From Maricaulis sp. (GTDB lineage Bacteria; Pseudomonadota; Alphaproteobacteria; Caulobacterales; Maricaulaceae), in assembly GCA_017643585.1 (NCBI GenBank), contig JAEPND010000004.1, positions 1 through 64,000 on the forward strand: a DNA stretch of 64,000 bases. Reading direction: 5' to 3'. Made by a program: the position numbers and the translations under genes. The notes beneath the pieces were generated by a model that made no database searches, was not told the origin of the DNA, and was given only the letters and a program-made list of their open reading frames with translations. The first letter of the stretch is position 1. Each line of letters starts with the position of its first letter. Shown piece after piece: positions 54,353 to 63,567 of this stretch.

Positions 54353-55335
54353 AGCCGCTCAGCCAGGCCGGTCTTGATCCGGCCAATCAGGCTGGGACCT
54401 TCATAGACCAGTGCCGTGTAGAGCTGGATCGCATTGGCGCCAGCGCGGATCTTGGCATAGGCCGTATCAGCGTCCCGGACACCTCCGACACCGATAATAT
54501 TGAGATCCGGCCCCGCCGCATTGCGGAATGCCCGGACCAGTTCGGTGGATCGTTCGAATACCGGCGGGCCCGACAGGCCGCCCATTTCCTCGGCCAGCTC
54601 GCTGCGCAATGTGTCCGGGCGGGCGAGCGTCGTATTGGACACGATCAGCCCGTCCATCTTGTAGGTGGTCACCACATCGATGATATCGGCCACTTCCTCA
54701 TCGGCGATATCCGGTGCGATCTTGAGGAAGAGCGGCGCCTTGCCTCGCACTTCGACCACGCGGGAGATCAGCTCGACCAGGGTCTGTTTGGACTGCATGT
54801 CGCGCAGCCCCGGCGTATTGGGTGACGAAATATTGACGGTGAAGAATTGAGCATCATCCTTCAGCGCGTCCAGACAGGTCACATAATCGGCAACCCGGTC
54901 CTCGCTATCCAGATTGGCACCCAGATTGACTCCGACAATGCCACCGCGCTGGGCGCGGGCGCGCAGGTTCCGCGCGAAATTCTCCAGCCCCAGATTGGGA
55001 AAGCCCATGCGATTGATGACCGCCTCGTCCTCGGGCAAACGGAAGATACGGGGCTTGGGCTTGCCGTCCTGGCCACGCGGCGTCACCGCGCCCAGCTCGA
55101 CAAAACCAAAGCCCATGGCCAGCAAGGCGTCGGGCACGTCGCCATTCTTGTCATAACCCGCGGCAAGCCCCAGCGGGTTGGACAGTTTCAGCCCCGCAAG
55201 CTCGGTCGCCAGAACCTGGTCATCCTGACGCAACTGGCGCGGACCAAAGCCGTATTTCAATCCCATGATGGACAGGCGGTGCGCTTTTTCCGGGTCGAAG
55301 GCATGCAACAGGCGGGTGGCAATATCGTGGATCAA
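54304..55335 (-). CDS. pyrD: Dihydroorotate dehydrogenase, quinone type (PyrD)
   Basis: The 343-aa product is the class 2 enzyme: NPLGLAAGYDKNGDVPDALLAMGFGFVE, VNISSPNTPGLRDMQ with the catalytic serine, and the C-terminal GVGGVRDADTAYAKIRAGAN. It oxidises dihydroorotate in pyrimidine synthesis and feeds electrons to quinone at the membrane. Its start overlaps the upstream DUF952 stop by 4 bases. The 3' end overlaps the MATE gene. Confidence 0.96.
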   Translation of the reverse strand: MIHDIATRLLHAFDPEKAHRLSIMGLKYGFGPRQLRQDDQVLATELAGLKLSNPLGLAAGYDKNGDVPDALLAMGFGFVELGAVTPRGQDGKPKPRIFRLPEDEAVINRMGFPNLGLENFARNLRARAQRGGIVGVNLGANLDSEDRVADYVTCLDALKDDAQFFTVNISSPNTPGLRDMQSKQTLVELISRVVEVRGKAPLFLKIAPDIADEEVADIIDVVTTYKMDGLIVSNTTLARPDTLRSELAEEMGGLSGPPVFERSTELVRAFRNAAGPDLNIIGVGGVRDADTAYAKIRAGANAIQLYTALVYEGPSLIGRIKTGLAERLYSDGFASVSEAVGAE

Positions 55336-55691
55336 CGGCTGCCCTCCAGGTCGTTCGGCATGATCCAGCCGCCCTCTTCATTGCGACCGATCAGGCGCAC
55401 ACCCTTGACGGCGCTGGCCGGGATCGTCCCGTAGACGTGCGGGAACAGATCGCCGCCGCGCGAGACTTCCCACTTCACAGTCTCGCCCAGCTGTTCCAGA
55501 TCAATCTCGGCCAGGACCAGGCGTTCATGCTGGTTATAGTGCTTGAGCAATGTTCCCTCGACCTGGGCAGCGGCCGAAAGATGGATGAATCCATCAGCGA
55601 TGTCGTGGGGGTCACCTTCGAAAACACCAGCCGCCATGACCTCGGCCCAGCGCTCGGGTGTTGCGAGTCGGTATGCAATCTTGTCCGTCAT
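55332..55691 (-). CDS. DUF952-family protein
   Basis: From the ATG at 55691 the 119-aa product has the DUF952 pattern YRLATPERWAEVMAAGVFEG and ADGFIHLSAAAQVEGTLLKHY, then FPHVYGTIP. DUF952 is often encoded just before pyrD in alphaproteobacteria, as here (4-base overlap). The role is unknown; the fold resembles ADP-ribosyltransferase-like domains. Confidence 0.88.
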   Translation of the reverse strand: MTDKIAYRLATPERWAEVMAAGVFEGDPHDIADGFIHLSAAAQVEGTLLKHYNQHERLVLAEIDLEQLGETVKWEVSRGGDLFPHVYGTIPASAVKGVRLIGRNEEGGWIMPNDLEGSR

Positions 55692-55784
55692 GGCGGCAGG
55701 CCTAGCCCCGCTCCTTGTCTGGCGCAAGCCTGACTCGCGCCTGTACATGTTTTCCTATAGCGTTGTGCAACCAAGGACTGCCAA

Positions 55785-56411
55785 ATGTTCACTCACGCCC
55801 AGATCTGGCGGGGGATCGATCTACTCGCCGCTCACGCACAAACCAGCCCCTCAGGACTCGCCCGGCGCGCCGGGCTGGATGCGACCACGTTCAACCCGTC
55901 CAAACGCGTCTCCGCAGACGGTAGCAAACCCCGCTGGCCGTCAACGGAGAGTCTGACCAAGGCACTCAGTGCAGCAAATCTGGACTTCGAGAGTTTCGCC
56001 GCACTGGTGCTGGATCGAAACGGCCGGTCCGTTCTGCCACGCCTGGAAATGCAGGATCGCGCTGGCGCGGCTTGCTTTTCGAGCGGCGGCCTGCCTCGCG
56101 GCGAGAACTGGCAGCTGAAACCCTTCCCGGGACTGATGCTGAGCGATGCCTATTCCCTGACGCTGGGCAATCAGGACCTCGCCCCTGTCTATCGTTCCGG
56201 CGATACGCTGGTGGTCAGTCCGCAAAGTGATATCCAGCCCGGGGATCGCGTTGTGCTGGAACGCAATAATGGCCAGATCAGCGCCTGGACTTTTCTCGGC
56301 CGCAACGCGCAGGAGCTGCGCCTCGCCCCGCTTGATGGCAAGCCGGACGAGCGGATCGTCACGCTTCAGGATATCCGCTGGATGTCGCGGATCATGTGGG
56401 TCAGTCAGTAG
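55785..56411 (+). CDS. HTH regulator with degenerate S24 (LexA-like) C-terminal domain
   Basis: The 208-aa product has an N-terminal HTH (LARRAGLDATTFNPSKRVS) and a C-terminal S24/LexA-like domain (LTLGNQDLAPVYRSGDTLVVSP, then IQPGDRVVLERNNGQISAWTF). The usual catalytic serine and its neighbouring Met (GDSM-type motif) are replaced by GNQDL, and the lysine is not at the expected place, so it probably does not self-cleave. It is convergent with the gene at 56405-57172. Confidence 0.78.
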   Translation: MFTHAQIWRGIDLLAAHAQTSPSGLARRAGLDATTFNPSKRVSADGSKPRWPSTESLTKALSAANLDFESFAALVLDRNGRSVLPRLEMQDRAGAACFSSGGLPRGENWQLKPFPGLMLSDAYSLTLGNQDLAPVYRSGDTLVVSPQSDIQPGDRVVLERNNGQISAWTFLGRNAQELRLAPLDGKPDERIVTLQDIRWMSRIMWVSQ

Positions 56412-57172
56412 CGCATGCGCGCATCAGCCCACAGCGTGGCCGCGTCTCGATCATCGATCAGTTCTGACAATTGCGCCGCATCGACCTGCACTGCCGCTTC
56501 AAAGGCGTCCCGGGCCGGTATCTGCAGGCACAGCGCCACTTGCTGGCGTGCCATGTCGTAATAGGCCGGATCGTCCAGGGCCAGAAGCGCGAGCGCGAAG
56601 AAATAGCGCGGTGCCGGATTGTGCGGATCAAGGGCGATCGCATTGGTATAAAAGCCAATACCGGCATCTATCGACGCATCGAGCACGCTCATGCCGCGAT
56701 CGCCACCGCGCCGCGCGACCTCGAGATGCCAGGCCCCCAGCATCCCGACAGCCCAGGGGTCATTGGGGTTTTCCTCGACCAGGCTCTCCAGCAGACGCCG
56801 CCCCCTTTGGGGAATGCGCCCGACATAGGCGCGCATGCCGTTCATGAAACGGCCTCGATATCCCAGCGCTCCAGCAAGGCGCAGACGGGCGTCGGGATGT
56901 TCCTCATCGAGGCGATAGGCATACTCTGCGAGGCGGGCCGCGCGCCGCGCAAGTTCCGGACGTTCGGGATGCCCGGGTTCGACCATCAGCTGGGCCAGCA
57001 AGGCACCGGCTGCGTAGGCGTATCCGTCGGCCCCACCCGCCAGCTGGGCCAGCCGGGCAGCCTCCTGCCAGCGGCCTTCCGTATAGGCCTGCCGCGCTTC
57101 CGCCATGTCTGCCTGGGCAGGCAGGGTCACGAGGCACATCATCAAAAGGGCAATCAAGCTTCGCATGGTCAA
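56405..57172 (-). CDS. Exported TPR-like protein, hypothetical
   Basis: The 255-aa product has a signal peptide (MTMRSLIALLMMCLVTLPAQA) and helical repeats with TPR-like spacing (MAEARQAYTEGRWQEAARLAQLA and NPNDPWAVGMLGAWHLEVARR, GIGFYTNAIALDPHNPAPRYFFAL), as in alphaproteobacterial periplasmic TPR proteins. The start could be the second Met (MRSL). It ends in a 7-base overlap with the S24-type gene. Confidence 0.75.
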   Translation of the reverse strand: MTMRSLIALLMMCLVTLPAQADMAEARQAYTEGRWQEAARLAQLAGGADGYAYAAGALLAQLMVEPGHPERPELARRAARLAEYAYRLDEEHPDARLRLAGALGYRGRFMNGMRAYVGRIPQRGRRLLESLVEENPNDPWAVGMLGAWHLEVARRGGDRGMSVLDASIDAGIGFYTNAIALDPHNPAPRYFFALALLALDDPAYYDMARQQVALCLQIPARDAFEAAVQVDAAQLSELIDDRDAATLWADARMRY

Positions 57173-57277
57173 ACGCTAGTCCAAAGCGAGCGAGGCGTTA
57201 AGGCCAGACCGCGACTTTTCGCGCCATCGCATCAATCTAATTCGCGCGGTAGACGAGCATTGAAAGGCTACCCGCTC

Positions 57278-58687
57278 ATGAACACGGTCTTCAAACCGCC
57301 CATGCCGTCCCTGGCCCGCTACAGCGGAGCCGGTCGCCTGATGCCGGGTGATTACTGGACCTATTTCCGGGCCATGAGCCGCAATCCGATGGAGGTTTGG
57401 GGCGAGCACCATTTCCATCTGAACGTGGCGCCCTTCCGTTTTCTCGGCCGCTCCTCCCTGATCATCAATGACCCGGACGCGATCCAGCACTGCTTCATCG
57501 GCAATGTCGCGAACTATCGCATGAATCCGATGCGCCAGGCCGTCCTGCGCCCCTTCCTGCGCGATGGCCTGCTGACCGCCGAGGGCGAGATCTGGAAAAC
57601 GGCCCGCAAGGCGGTCTCTCCTGTCTTCACACCGCGCAAGGTCAATGCTTTCGCGCCACAGATCCTGAAGGTTTGCGAGGCGGCGCGGGATTCGTTTCTG
57701 GCGGTAGATGGCCGGGTCATCTCCGCCACCGATGCCATGGTCAACCTGACCCTGAACGTGCTGATTGAAACCCTGTTCTCCGGCGATGAAGCCCTGGACA
57801 AGGCCCGCTTTAACAAGGGGATTTGCGATCTGATCGAGATCAGCGGCATTCCCCACCTCTTCGATCTGCTGCACATGCCGGGCTGGGTCCCTCGCATCGG
57901 TCACGGCGCATCCAACCGGGTGATCCGGGATCTGCGTGAACAGGTGGGCGAACTTGCCGCGCTGCGCCGCAGCCAGCCCCTGCCCGAACAGGCCGGGCGG
58001 CCGGCGGACTTCCTTGATCTGCTGCTGGGCGCCGGCCTGGACGATACAGCGGTTGTCGACAACCTGCTGACCTTCCTCGCTGCAGGCCATGAAACCACCG
58101 CGCGCACGCTGACCTGGACACTGTATCTCCTGTCCCAGTCGCCAGACATCCTCGCAGAGGTTGAACAGGAACTGGATACGGCGGAGCTGGATCGTAGCGC
58201 ACCGGAAACGTGGATGGACGCCTTGCCCTGGACCATGGCGGTGATCAAGGAGAGCCTGCGCCTCTACCCCTCGGCCCCGGTCCTGGCCCGGTCCTCGATC
58301 AATGATGATGTTGTGGGCGGCGTCCCCATCCCGGCCAAGACCGACGTGCTGGTCTCGACCTGGTTGTTACATCGCCACCGCGATCTCTGGCCGGAAGCGG
58401 ATGATTTCCGCCCGCAACGTTGTCTCGGTGAAGCGGGCGAGACCATCAACCGCTTTGCCTATCTGCCCTTTGGCATCGGCCCGCGTGTGTGTATCGGCGC
58501 CCGTTTCGCGATGATGGAAATGGCGATTGTCCTGGCCGTCCTGTTGCGTGATCTGCGCTTCCAGTTTGCCGGGCATCGGCATCCCCTGCCGGTCATGCGC
58601 ATCACGCTGCAACCGGATATCGATGTACCGATGAAAGTCAGTCATCGCCCTCGGGGTATTGAAACACCTGCTCCAGCGGCACGTTAA
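57278..58687 (+). CDS. Cytochrome P450
   Basis: From the ATG at 57278 the 469-aa product has all P450 hallmarks: I-helix FLAAGHETTARTL, ExxR in KESLRLYP, and the heme loop FAYLPFGIGPRVCIGARF with the cysteine ligand. It is a soluble, long-chain type resembling the bacterial CYP4/CYP102-like or CYP153-adjacent groups; the substrate is unknown. No reductase or ferredoxin gene is adjacent. The frame continues upstream to 56471 antisense to the previous gene, which is not coding. The 3' end overlaps the HTH gene by 50 bases. Confidence 0.92.
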   Translation: MNTVFKPPMPSLARYSGAGRLMPGDYWTYFRAMSRNPMEVWGEHHFHLNVAPFRFLGRSSLIINDPDAIQHCFIGNVANYRMNPMRQAVLRPFLRDGLLTAEGEIWKTARKAVSPVFTPRKVNAFAPQILKVCEAARDSFLAVDGRVISATDAMVNLTLNVLIETLFSGDEALDKARFNKGICDLIEISGIPHLFDLLHMPGWVPRIGHGASNRVIRDLREQVGELAALRRSQPLPEQAGRPADFLDLLLGAGLDDTAVVDNLLTFLAAGHETTARTLTWTLYLLSQSPDILAEVEQELDTAELDRSAPETWMDALPWTMAVIKESLRLYPSAPVLARSSINDDVVGGVPIPAKTDVLVSTWLLHRHRDLWPEADDFRPQRCLGEAGETINRFAYLPFGIGPRVCIGARFAMMEMAIVLAVLLRDLRFQFAGHRHPLPVMRITLQPDIDVPMKVSHRPRGIETPAPAAR

Positions 58688-58862
58688 AGACATTGGCAAT
58701 CTTGAAGGCAACCTCCAGCGAGGGCGAATAGCGCCCCTGCTCGATCGCCAGCGCGGTCTGACGGGTGACACCGATGCGCTTGGCCAGCTCGGCCTGGGTC
58801 ATCTCATCCGCATCAAAGCGCAGACGGCGGATCTCGTTCGTGATCTTGGTCGGCTTGCTCAT
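58638..58862 (-). CDS. XRE-family HTH regulator, small
   Basis: The 74-aa product is a single Cro/XRE HTH: RRLRFDADEMTQAELAKRIGVTRQTALAIEQGRYSPSLEVAFKIA. The first gene of this pair (58862-59320) overlaps its start by one base, so they are coupled and the small protein probably represses its own operon at 59354-59371. This HTH-plus-DUF2178-like pairing is common. Confidence 0.9.
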   Translation of the reverse strand: MSKPTKITNEIRRLRFDADEMTQAELAKRIGVTRQTALAIEQGRYSPSLEVAFKIANVFNVPLEQVFQYPEGDD

Positions 58863-59320
58863 CAGAACGCCCCGCGATAGGCAAACAGCTTGACCACAGT
58901 GCCAATGGCCGCGCTCAGCCAGGCCCCCACGAACAGGCCGTTGGCAACCCAGAACGTCTCGAATTCCATCCAGATCAGGGCCAGCGCCAGGATCACCGCC
59001 ACCGACAGAACATGCCCGCCAATGGCATCGCCCAAGCGGCCGATATGCTTGTCGCGCTCGTCTTCATTGCCGAACTCGGCATCCACCGCATCCTTGCCTT
59101 CCTTGACGGTCAACCAGATGGCGGAGCCAATGCTGACAAGCACCGCCGTGATCACGGACAGGATCACACCGACAACAACAGCGATGATCATCGGGCCCGT
59201 ATAGGCAATCTCGGAAACCGGCGCCGTGCCCATCTGCGGAACCACCTGCAGACCGTACCAGGCCAGAACGATCAGGCTGGTCACGAGACCGGCCGTATTG
59301 ATGCGCTCGTAAAAACTCAT
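58862..59320 (-). CDS. DUF2178-like membrane protein coupled to the HTH gene
   Basis: From the ATG at 59320 the 152-aa product has four hydrophobic helices and a central charged loop (EGKDAVDAEFGNEDERDKHIG) as in DUF2178 proteins, usually encoded just before a small XRE regulator. The frame begins further upstream, but this ATG follows AGTTTTTGAC. A stress-signalling role has been suggested for such pairs elsewhere. Confidence 0.75.
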   Translation of the reverse strand: MSFYERINTAGLVTSLIVLAWYGLQVVPQMGTAPVSEIAYTGPMIIAVVVGVILSVITAVLVSIGSAIWLTVKEGKDAVDAEFGNEDERDKHIGRLGDAIGGHVLSVAVILALALIWMEFETFWVANGLFVGAWLSAAIGTVVKLFAYRGAF

Positions 59321-59353
59321 GTCAAAAACTCTCCACAAGGTGTCCGATATTTT

Positions 59354-59371
59354 TTACATTCACAGATGTAA
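59354..59371 (-). promoter_or_regulatory. Operator-like palindrome before the membrane protein/HTH pair
   Basis: TTACAT, 6 bases, ATGTAA is a perfect inverted repeat 34 bases upstream of the start at 59320. A second palindrome, TTTACTTGGTAAA, lies at 59400-59412. These are good candidates for binding by the XRE regulator. Confidence 0.5.
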
Positions 59372-59416
59372 GAAATCGTCGACCTTGTGTCAATTATTTT
59401 TTACTTGGTAAATGTC

Positions 59417-61585
59417 CTAGCGGTTCCAGCGCAGGCGGAGATTGAAGCTGGGCACGTTGTCGACATCCACACTGGCACTATCCAACGGGCTGCCATCGAT
59501 CGCATTGACCAGCGTCGTGGCCTCACGGTCACGACCCGTGCGGACATTCAGGCGCAGGAAGACTTCCTCGCGCATCTCGAACTCGGTCCACAGCGAGACA
59601 AAGGCCCCATTTTCCCGCTCGATGATATTCTCCAGCACCGGATCATCACCCGGTGTGCGCACCCCGTCGAAGATCTGACGCTCCTCGCGAATGCTCTCGG
59701 GCAAGCGCGTCCAGAAGCCGGTCCGCCAGGTGTCAGAATGGCGCCACTCACCATTGATCCGCGCCTCCAGCCCGCGATCTTCATGCCGGATCTGGGTCAG
59801 CCAGTAGTGCGTTGACGGCGCGTCCTGCTCCAGCTCCATGCCCAGGATGAACTTGCCACCGGCAAACTCCTGGCGAACACCGATCTCGACGGTGTATTCG
59901 GCAAGGCCGGAGGTTTGGCGCACAAAGCCCTGCAGCGGGTCGATGCGCTCGGAATCACGCAATACTGCGATACCGTCGACAAACAGCCCTGGAATGCCGA
60001 ACTGGCCGAAATCCATCTCGAACACGCCTTCCAGCGTATCAATGGTTTCCGGCCCGATATTGGCCGGGGTCACATCACCATCAAGGGTCAGGACACGGGA
60101 GATCGGATTGTCGACTTCACGGCGTTCGCCCAGCACACGCAGCAGATTGCGCTCGCCGAAGCGGCGCTCCAGCTCCACCCGGTACACCCAGGCCCGTTCC
60201 GGCTCCAGCGTGGCCGCACCGGCGGTGTTCAACGCATTATCCAGATTGGTCTCGGCCAGGAAGAGGTCCAGGTCCAGCTGACCAACCTCCCGCTCGCCCG
60301 ACACGCGCAGCACCCAGCCATTGTCGAGCGTCCAGGTCATGTCTGCCCGTGGAATGACATCCGTCAGGGTCAGTTCGCCCGGCGAATTAGAGGAATTCAG
60401 CGAGAATTGTTCCACACGACCGCCGAAATTGGCGGTCAGGTCGGCGCGCGGCGTCCAGCTGGCCACGGCCAGCGCCGCAGCGCGCGTCTCCTCGACCGAC
60501 GCGGTCGAGCCGTCGATGTCCTGCACGACGCCGTCAATGCTAGCGGCGGATGAACCATCCAGCGTATTGTGCGCCCAGGTCCCACCGGCCTCGATGGCCC
60601 AGGTCTCGCCCATGCGCCAGCGCAGCGTTGCACGCGTGGCCGTCTCGGACGTTTCTTCACCGGATGTCGAACGATTGACCGTACCCATTTCGGTCAGGCT
60701 GGCAGAACTTTCCTGCTCGCCATCTGTCCGGGTGAGCATGGCATGCAGATCCATATTGCCCCGGAAAGGGGCGGTGTATTCGAGACCGAAACTGGTGTCC
60801 GCATTCTCGAATTCATTAGTCTCCTGCAGCGCAGCGCCGGAGGCGACTTCCTCGGCTGTCGGGCGCTGGGAATTGGCATAGCTGTCATACGCTCCGGACA
60901 GCACGAGACTGCGCCCGCCTGACAGGGGGAGGGTCGCAGAGCCCTGCGCATCGCGGCGCGACATCGTAGTATTGCGGTCGGTGGACAGTCGCGCGGTCGG
61001 CGCATCTGCTGTCGACGAGCGCACGTCCTCATAGGCGATCAGCGCTTCGTCATAGAGCTCGAAATTGCCTTCCAGATCGATGCCGCCACCGGTCATCGAG
61101 CCACCAAAGGCCAGCTGCACTTCATCGCCGCCATCCTCGCGCGGCTCGATCTCCATGCGACCATTGATGCGCCGGTCGGTCTGGTCGCGCAGGACGATAT
61201 TCAGGAGCAGCGGATAACCCTGCATGTCGATGTCGCGGGCACCGGCCTCGATGAGCTCCAGGCGCTCGACATCTTCGACACGCAGAGTACTCAGGCGGGT
61301 GCCGATGGATCCGGAGCGGGTCGGTGGGCGGCGACCATTGATCAGCACATTGCCCTGGGCACCGGACAGGCCGCGCACATCATCGCCTTCATCGACCTGG
61401 AATCCCGGCAGACGTCGCACCAGGTCGTTGGCGTTCTGCGGCAGGAATTCGGCAAAGGCCGTGGGCAGATAGATTTCAACGCCGGGCTCGCTGGCCGGCG
61501 TTGCGGTCTGGGCGTGAGCGCCAGTCATAAGAAGCAGGCTACCCGCCATGGCAGTTGCCAGTCGGGTGTTCAGAAATTTGCGCAC
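59417..61585 (-). CDS. TonB-dependent-receptor-like outer membrane protein
   Basis: The 722-aa product has a signal peptide (ending AHA) and a plug domain (NDLVRRLPGFQVDEGDDVRG, then GAQGNVLINGRRP and EDVERLELIEAGARDIDMQG), followed by a long beta-barrel ending with NLRLRWNR. The plug lacks an evident TonB box in the first 30 residues. It belongs with the TonB receptors that have an outer-membrane beta-barrel of the OMP_b-brl type. The ligand is unknown. Confidence 0.85.
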   Translation of the reverse strand: MRKFLNTRLATAMAGSLLLMTGAHAQTATPASEPGVEIYLPTAFAEFLPQNANDLVRRLPGFQVDEGDDVRGLSGAQGNVLINGRRPPTRSGSIGTRLSTLRVEDVERLELIEAGARDIDMQGYPLLLNIVLRDQTDRRINGRMEIEPREDGGDEVQLAFGGSMTGGGIDLEGNFELYDEALIAYEDVRSSTADAPTARLSTDRNTTMSRRDAQGSATLPLSGGRSLVLSGAYDSYANSQRPTAEEVASGAALQETNEFENADTSFGLEYTAPFRGNMDLHAMLTRTDGEQESSASLTEMGTVNRSTSGEETSETATRATLRWRMGETWAIEAGGTWAHNTLDGSSAASIDGVVQDIDGSTASVEETRAAALAVASWTPRADLTANFGGRVEQFSLNSSNSPGELTLTDVIPRADMTWTLDNGWVLRVSGEREVGQLDLDLFLAETNLDNALNTAGAATLEPERAWVYRVELERRFGERNLLRVLGERREVDNPISRVLTLDGDVTPANIGPETIDTLEGVFEMDFGQFGIPGLFVDGIAVLRDSERIDPLQGFVRQTSGLAEYTVEIGVRQEFAGGKFILGMELEQDAPSTHYWLTQIRHEDRGLEARINGEWRHSDTWRTGFWTRLPESIREERQIFDGVRTPGDDPVLENIIERENGAFVSLWTEFEMREEVFLRLNVRTGRDREATTLVNAIDGSPLDSASVDVDNVPSFNLRLRWNR

Positions 61586-61669
61586 ACCAGCCCCACACTC
61601 TTGTGCATCAAGAGGACACGCCGGGTCATCCCGGCGCCTCCGATACCACGTTACACTCCGGACTGCGGA

Positions 61670-63259
61670 TCAGTTGGCGTCTGCCAAATCCCCAGCCAGG
61701 CCCGCCTCAATAAGCGAAATAGTTTCCGAAATCCCGTAGATTGCGGCGAAAGATCCGAAGCGCGGCCCCTGCGATTGCCCGAGAAGTACTTCGTAGAGGG
61801 CTTTGAACCAGTCCCGAAGATTATCAAATTCCTGTGATTTCCCGGCCGAGAAGACTTCGGTCTGGATCACTTCGGCATCGCGTTCATTGGCGTCGAGCGC
61901 CTTGAAACGCGACAGCAGGTCTTCCATCGCGGCACGTTCCATATCCGTCGGCGCCCGGAATTTCTTCTCCGGCTCAACGAAGTCCTGGAAATACTGCACG
62001 GCAAAACCGGCCAGCTGATCGAGCAGCGGGTGGGTCTGCGGCGTGGCACCGTCAACATAACGACCGATAAAGCCCCACATCACATCGGTGTTGTGAGCGC
62101 TGGCGGCAGAGGCCAGGTTCAGCATCAGGGCGAAATTGATCGGCGAGGCTTCCGCAGGCGGATTGCCGCCATGGATGTGCCAGGACGGGTTTTCCAGCTG
62201 CTTGGCTTCATCCTGGCCGGCATAGGCCGCCAGATGCTGCATGTATTCGTCCACGGCGCGCGGGATGACGTCGAAATAGAGTTTCTTGGCCTGGCGCGGC
62301 TTGACGAAATTATAGTAGCTCAGGCTCTCCTGCGGGGCGTATTTCAGCCATTCCTCGACCGACAGCCCATTGCCCTTGGACTTGGAGATCTTCTCGCCCT
62401 TCTCATCCAGGAACAGCTCGTAGACAAACTGCGTCGGCGGCTCGGCACCCAGGATTCGGGAGATGCGCGAATAGATCGGCGCATTGGCCTGGTGGTCCTT
62501 GCCGAACATCTCGAAATCAACGCCCAGCGCCGCCCAGCGCATGCCAAAATCCGGCTTCCACTGCAGCTTCACATTCCCGCCGGTGACCGGAACGGTGAAT
62601 TCCTGGCCGTTTTCATCGTCAAAGGTGATCGTGCCCGCCTTGGCATCGACAGACTTCATCGGCACATAGAGCACGTGACCGGTTTCCGGGTGGATCGGCA
62701 GGAAGGGCGAATAGGTCGCCTGGCGTTCCTCACCCAGCGTCGGGAGCATCACTTTCATGATGTCTTCATACTTCTCCGCCGCCTTGAGCAGCATCGCGTC
62801 AAAGGCACCGGACTTGTAGAGCTCGGTCGCCGACTTGAACTCATAGAAGAAGCCGAAACTGTCGAGGAAGGCGCGCAGGCGCGCATTCATGTGATGGCCG
62901 AAACTCTCATGCGTGCCGTACGGGTCCGGCACCACGGTCAGCGGCATCTGCAGGTATTCCGACAGCATCTCCTGCTGGGGCAGATTGTCCGGCACCTTGC
63001 GCATGCCATCCATATCGTCCGAGACACAGATCAGATGCGTCTCATAGGCCCCGCCCGTCAGCTCTTCAAACGCCCGGCGAACCATGGAGGTACGCACCAC
63101 CTCGCCAAAGGTTCCCATGTGCGGAAGGCCCGACGGCCCATAGCCGGTCTCGAACACGACCGGCCCGGATTTTCGACCCAGCTTGTCCAGCCGCTTTTTC
63201 AGCAGGCGCGCTTGTTCAAACGGCCAGGCTTTAGCGTTTTGGGCAAGATCGGTGGACAT
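61670..63259 (-). CDS. lysS: Lysyl-tRNA synthetase, class I
   Basis: The 529-aa product is a class I LysRS: HIGH-like HMGT (47-50) and KMSKS-like KISKS (290-294), with a Rossmann core and a helical C-terminal anticodon-binding region. Bacteria mostly use the unrelated class II enzyme; class I occurs in archaea, spirochaetes and many alphaproteobacteria. The ATG at 63259 is preferred to longer frames. It charges tRNA-Lys in the cytoplasm. Confidence 0.93.
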   Translation of the reverse strand: MSTDLAQNAKAWPFEQARLLKKRLDKLGRKSGPVVFETGYGPSGLPHMGTFGEVVRTSMVRRAFEELTGGAYETHLICVSDDMDGMRKVPDNLPQQEMLSEYLQMPLTVVPDPYGTHESFGHHMNARLRAFLDSFGFFYEFKSATELYKSGAFDAMLLKAAEKYEDIMKVMLPTLGEERQATYSPFLPIHPETGHVLYVPMKSVDAKAGTITFDDENGQEFTVPVTGGNVKLQWKPDFGMRWAALGVDFEMFGKDHQANAPIYSRISRILGAEPPTQFVYELFLDEKGEKISKSKGNGLSVEEWLKYAPQESLSYYNFVKPRQAKKLYFDVIPRAVDEYMQHLAAYAGQDEAKQLENPSWHIHGGNPPAEASPINFALMLNLASAASAHNTDVMWGFIGRYVDGATPQTHPLLDQLAGFAVQYFQDFVEPEKKFRAPTDMERAAMEDLLSRFKALDANERDAEVIQTEVFSAGKSQEFDNLRDWFKALYEVLLGQSQGPRFGSFAAIYGISETISLIEAGLAGDLADAN

Positions 63260-63567
63260 GGGATCGGTCTTTCTATTGTTGCATTGCGGAAAACATCGCG
63301 AGGTAGAGGGGATGGGGCAAAGCGTCAAGCGTGGGGGTTGTGGGAGTGGGTTGGTCTTCAGGCGCCAAACTTCTCACCAACACACTTCCCCCGCATTCAT
63401 TGCGGGGCCTCGCATACGGTAGAGAGCTGCGCTGCTGTGCCGCCACCTCGGCACGAGGCCTGGGGAATTAGGCAAGTATTCGGTGGAACATACGGACAGA
63501 TTGGCGTTAGTTTTAGGTCCCCTGGTATCCACGGTTGGTCATTCAATCCGGAGCTTCGGAGGAGAAG
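63260..63567. other. Intergenic stretch with hairpins, no gene seen
   Basis: Between the lysyl-tRNA synthetase start and the last gene I find no supported frame. A CCCCGC, ATTCATT, GCGGGG hairpin lies near 63388-63406. The stretch is otherwise unremarkable and holds the promoters of the two divergent genes. Confidence 0.5.

Noticed and set aside
56471..57277. Upstream extension of the cytochrome P450 frame
   Set aside because: It runs antisense through the signal-peptide-bearing TPR gene at 56405-57172 and the P450 family length begins at 57278.
61619..61636. Perfect 7-bp hairpin between lysS and the TonB-receptor-like gene
   Set aside because: No T-run follows on either strand, so I do not call it a terminator; it may simply be a short palindrome.
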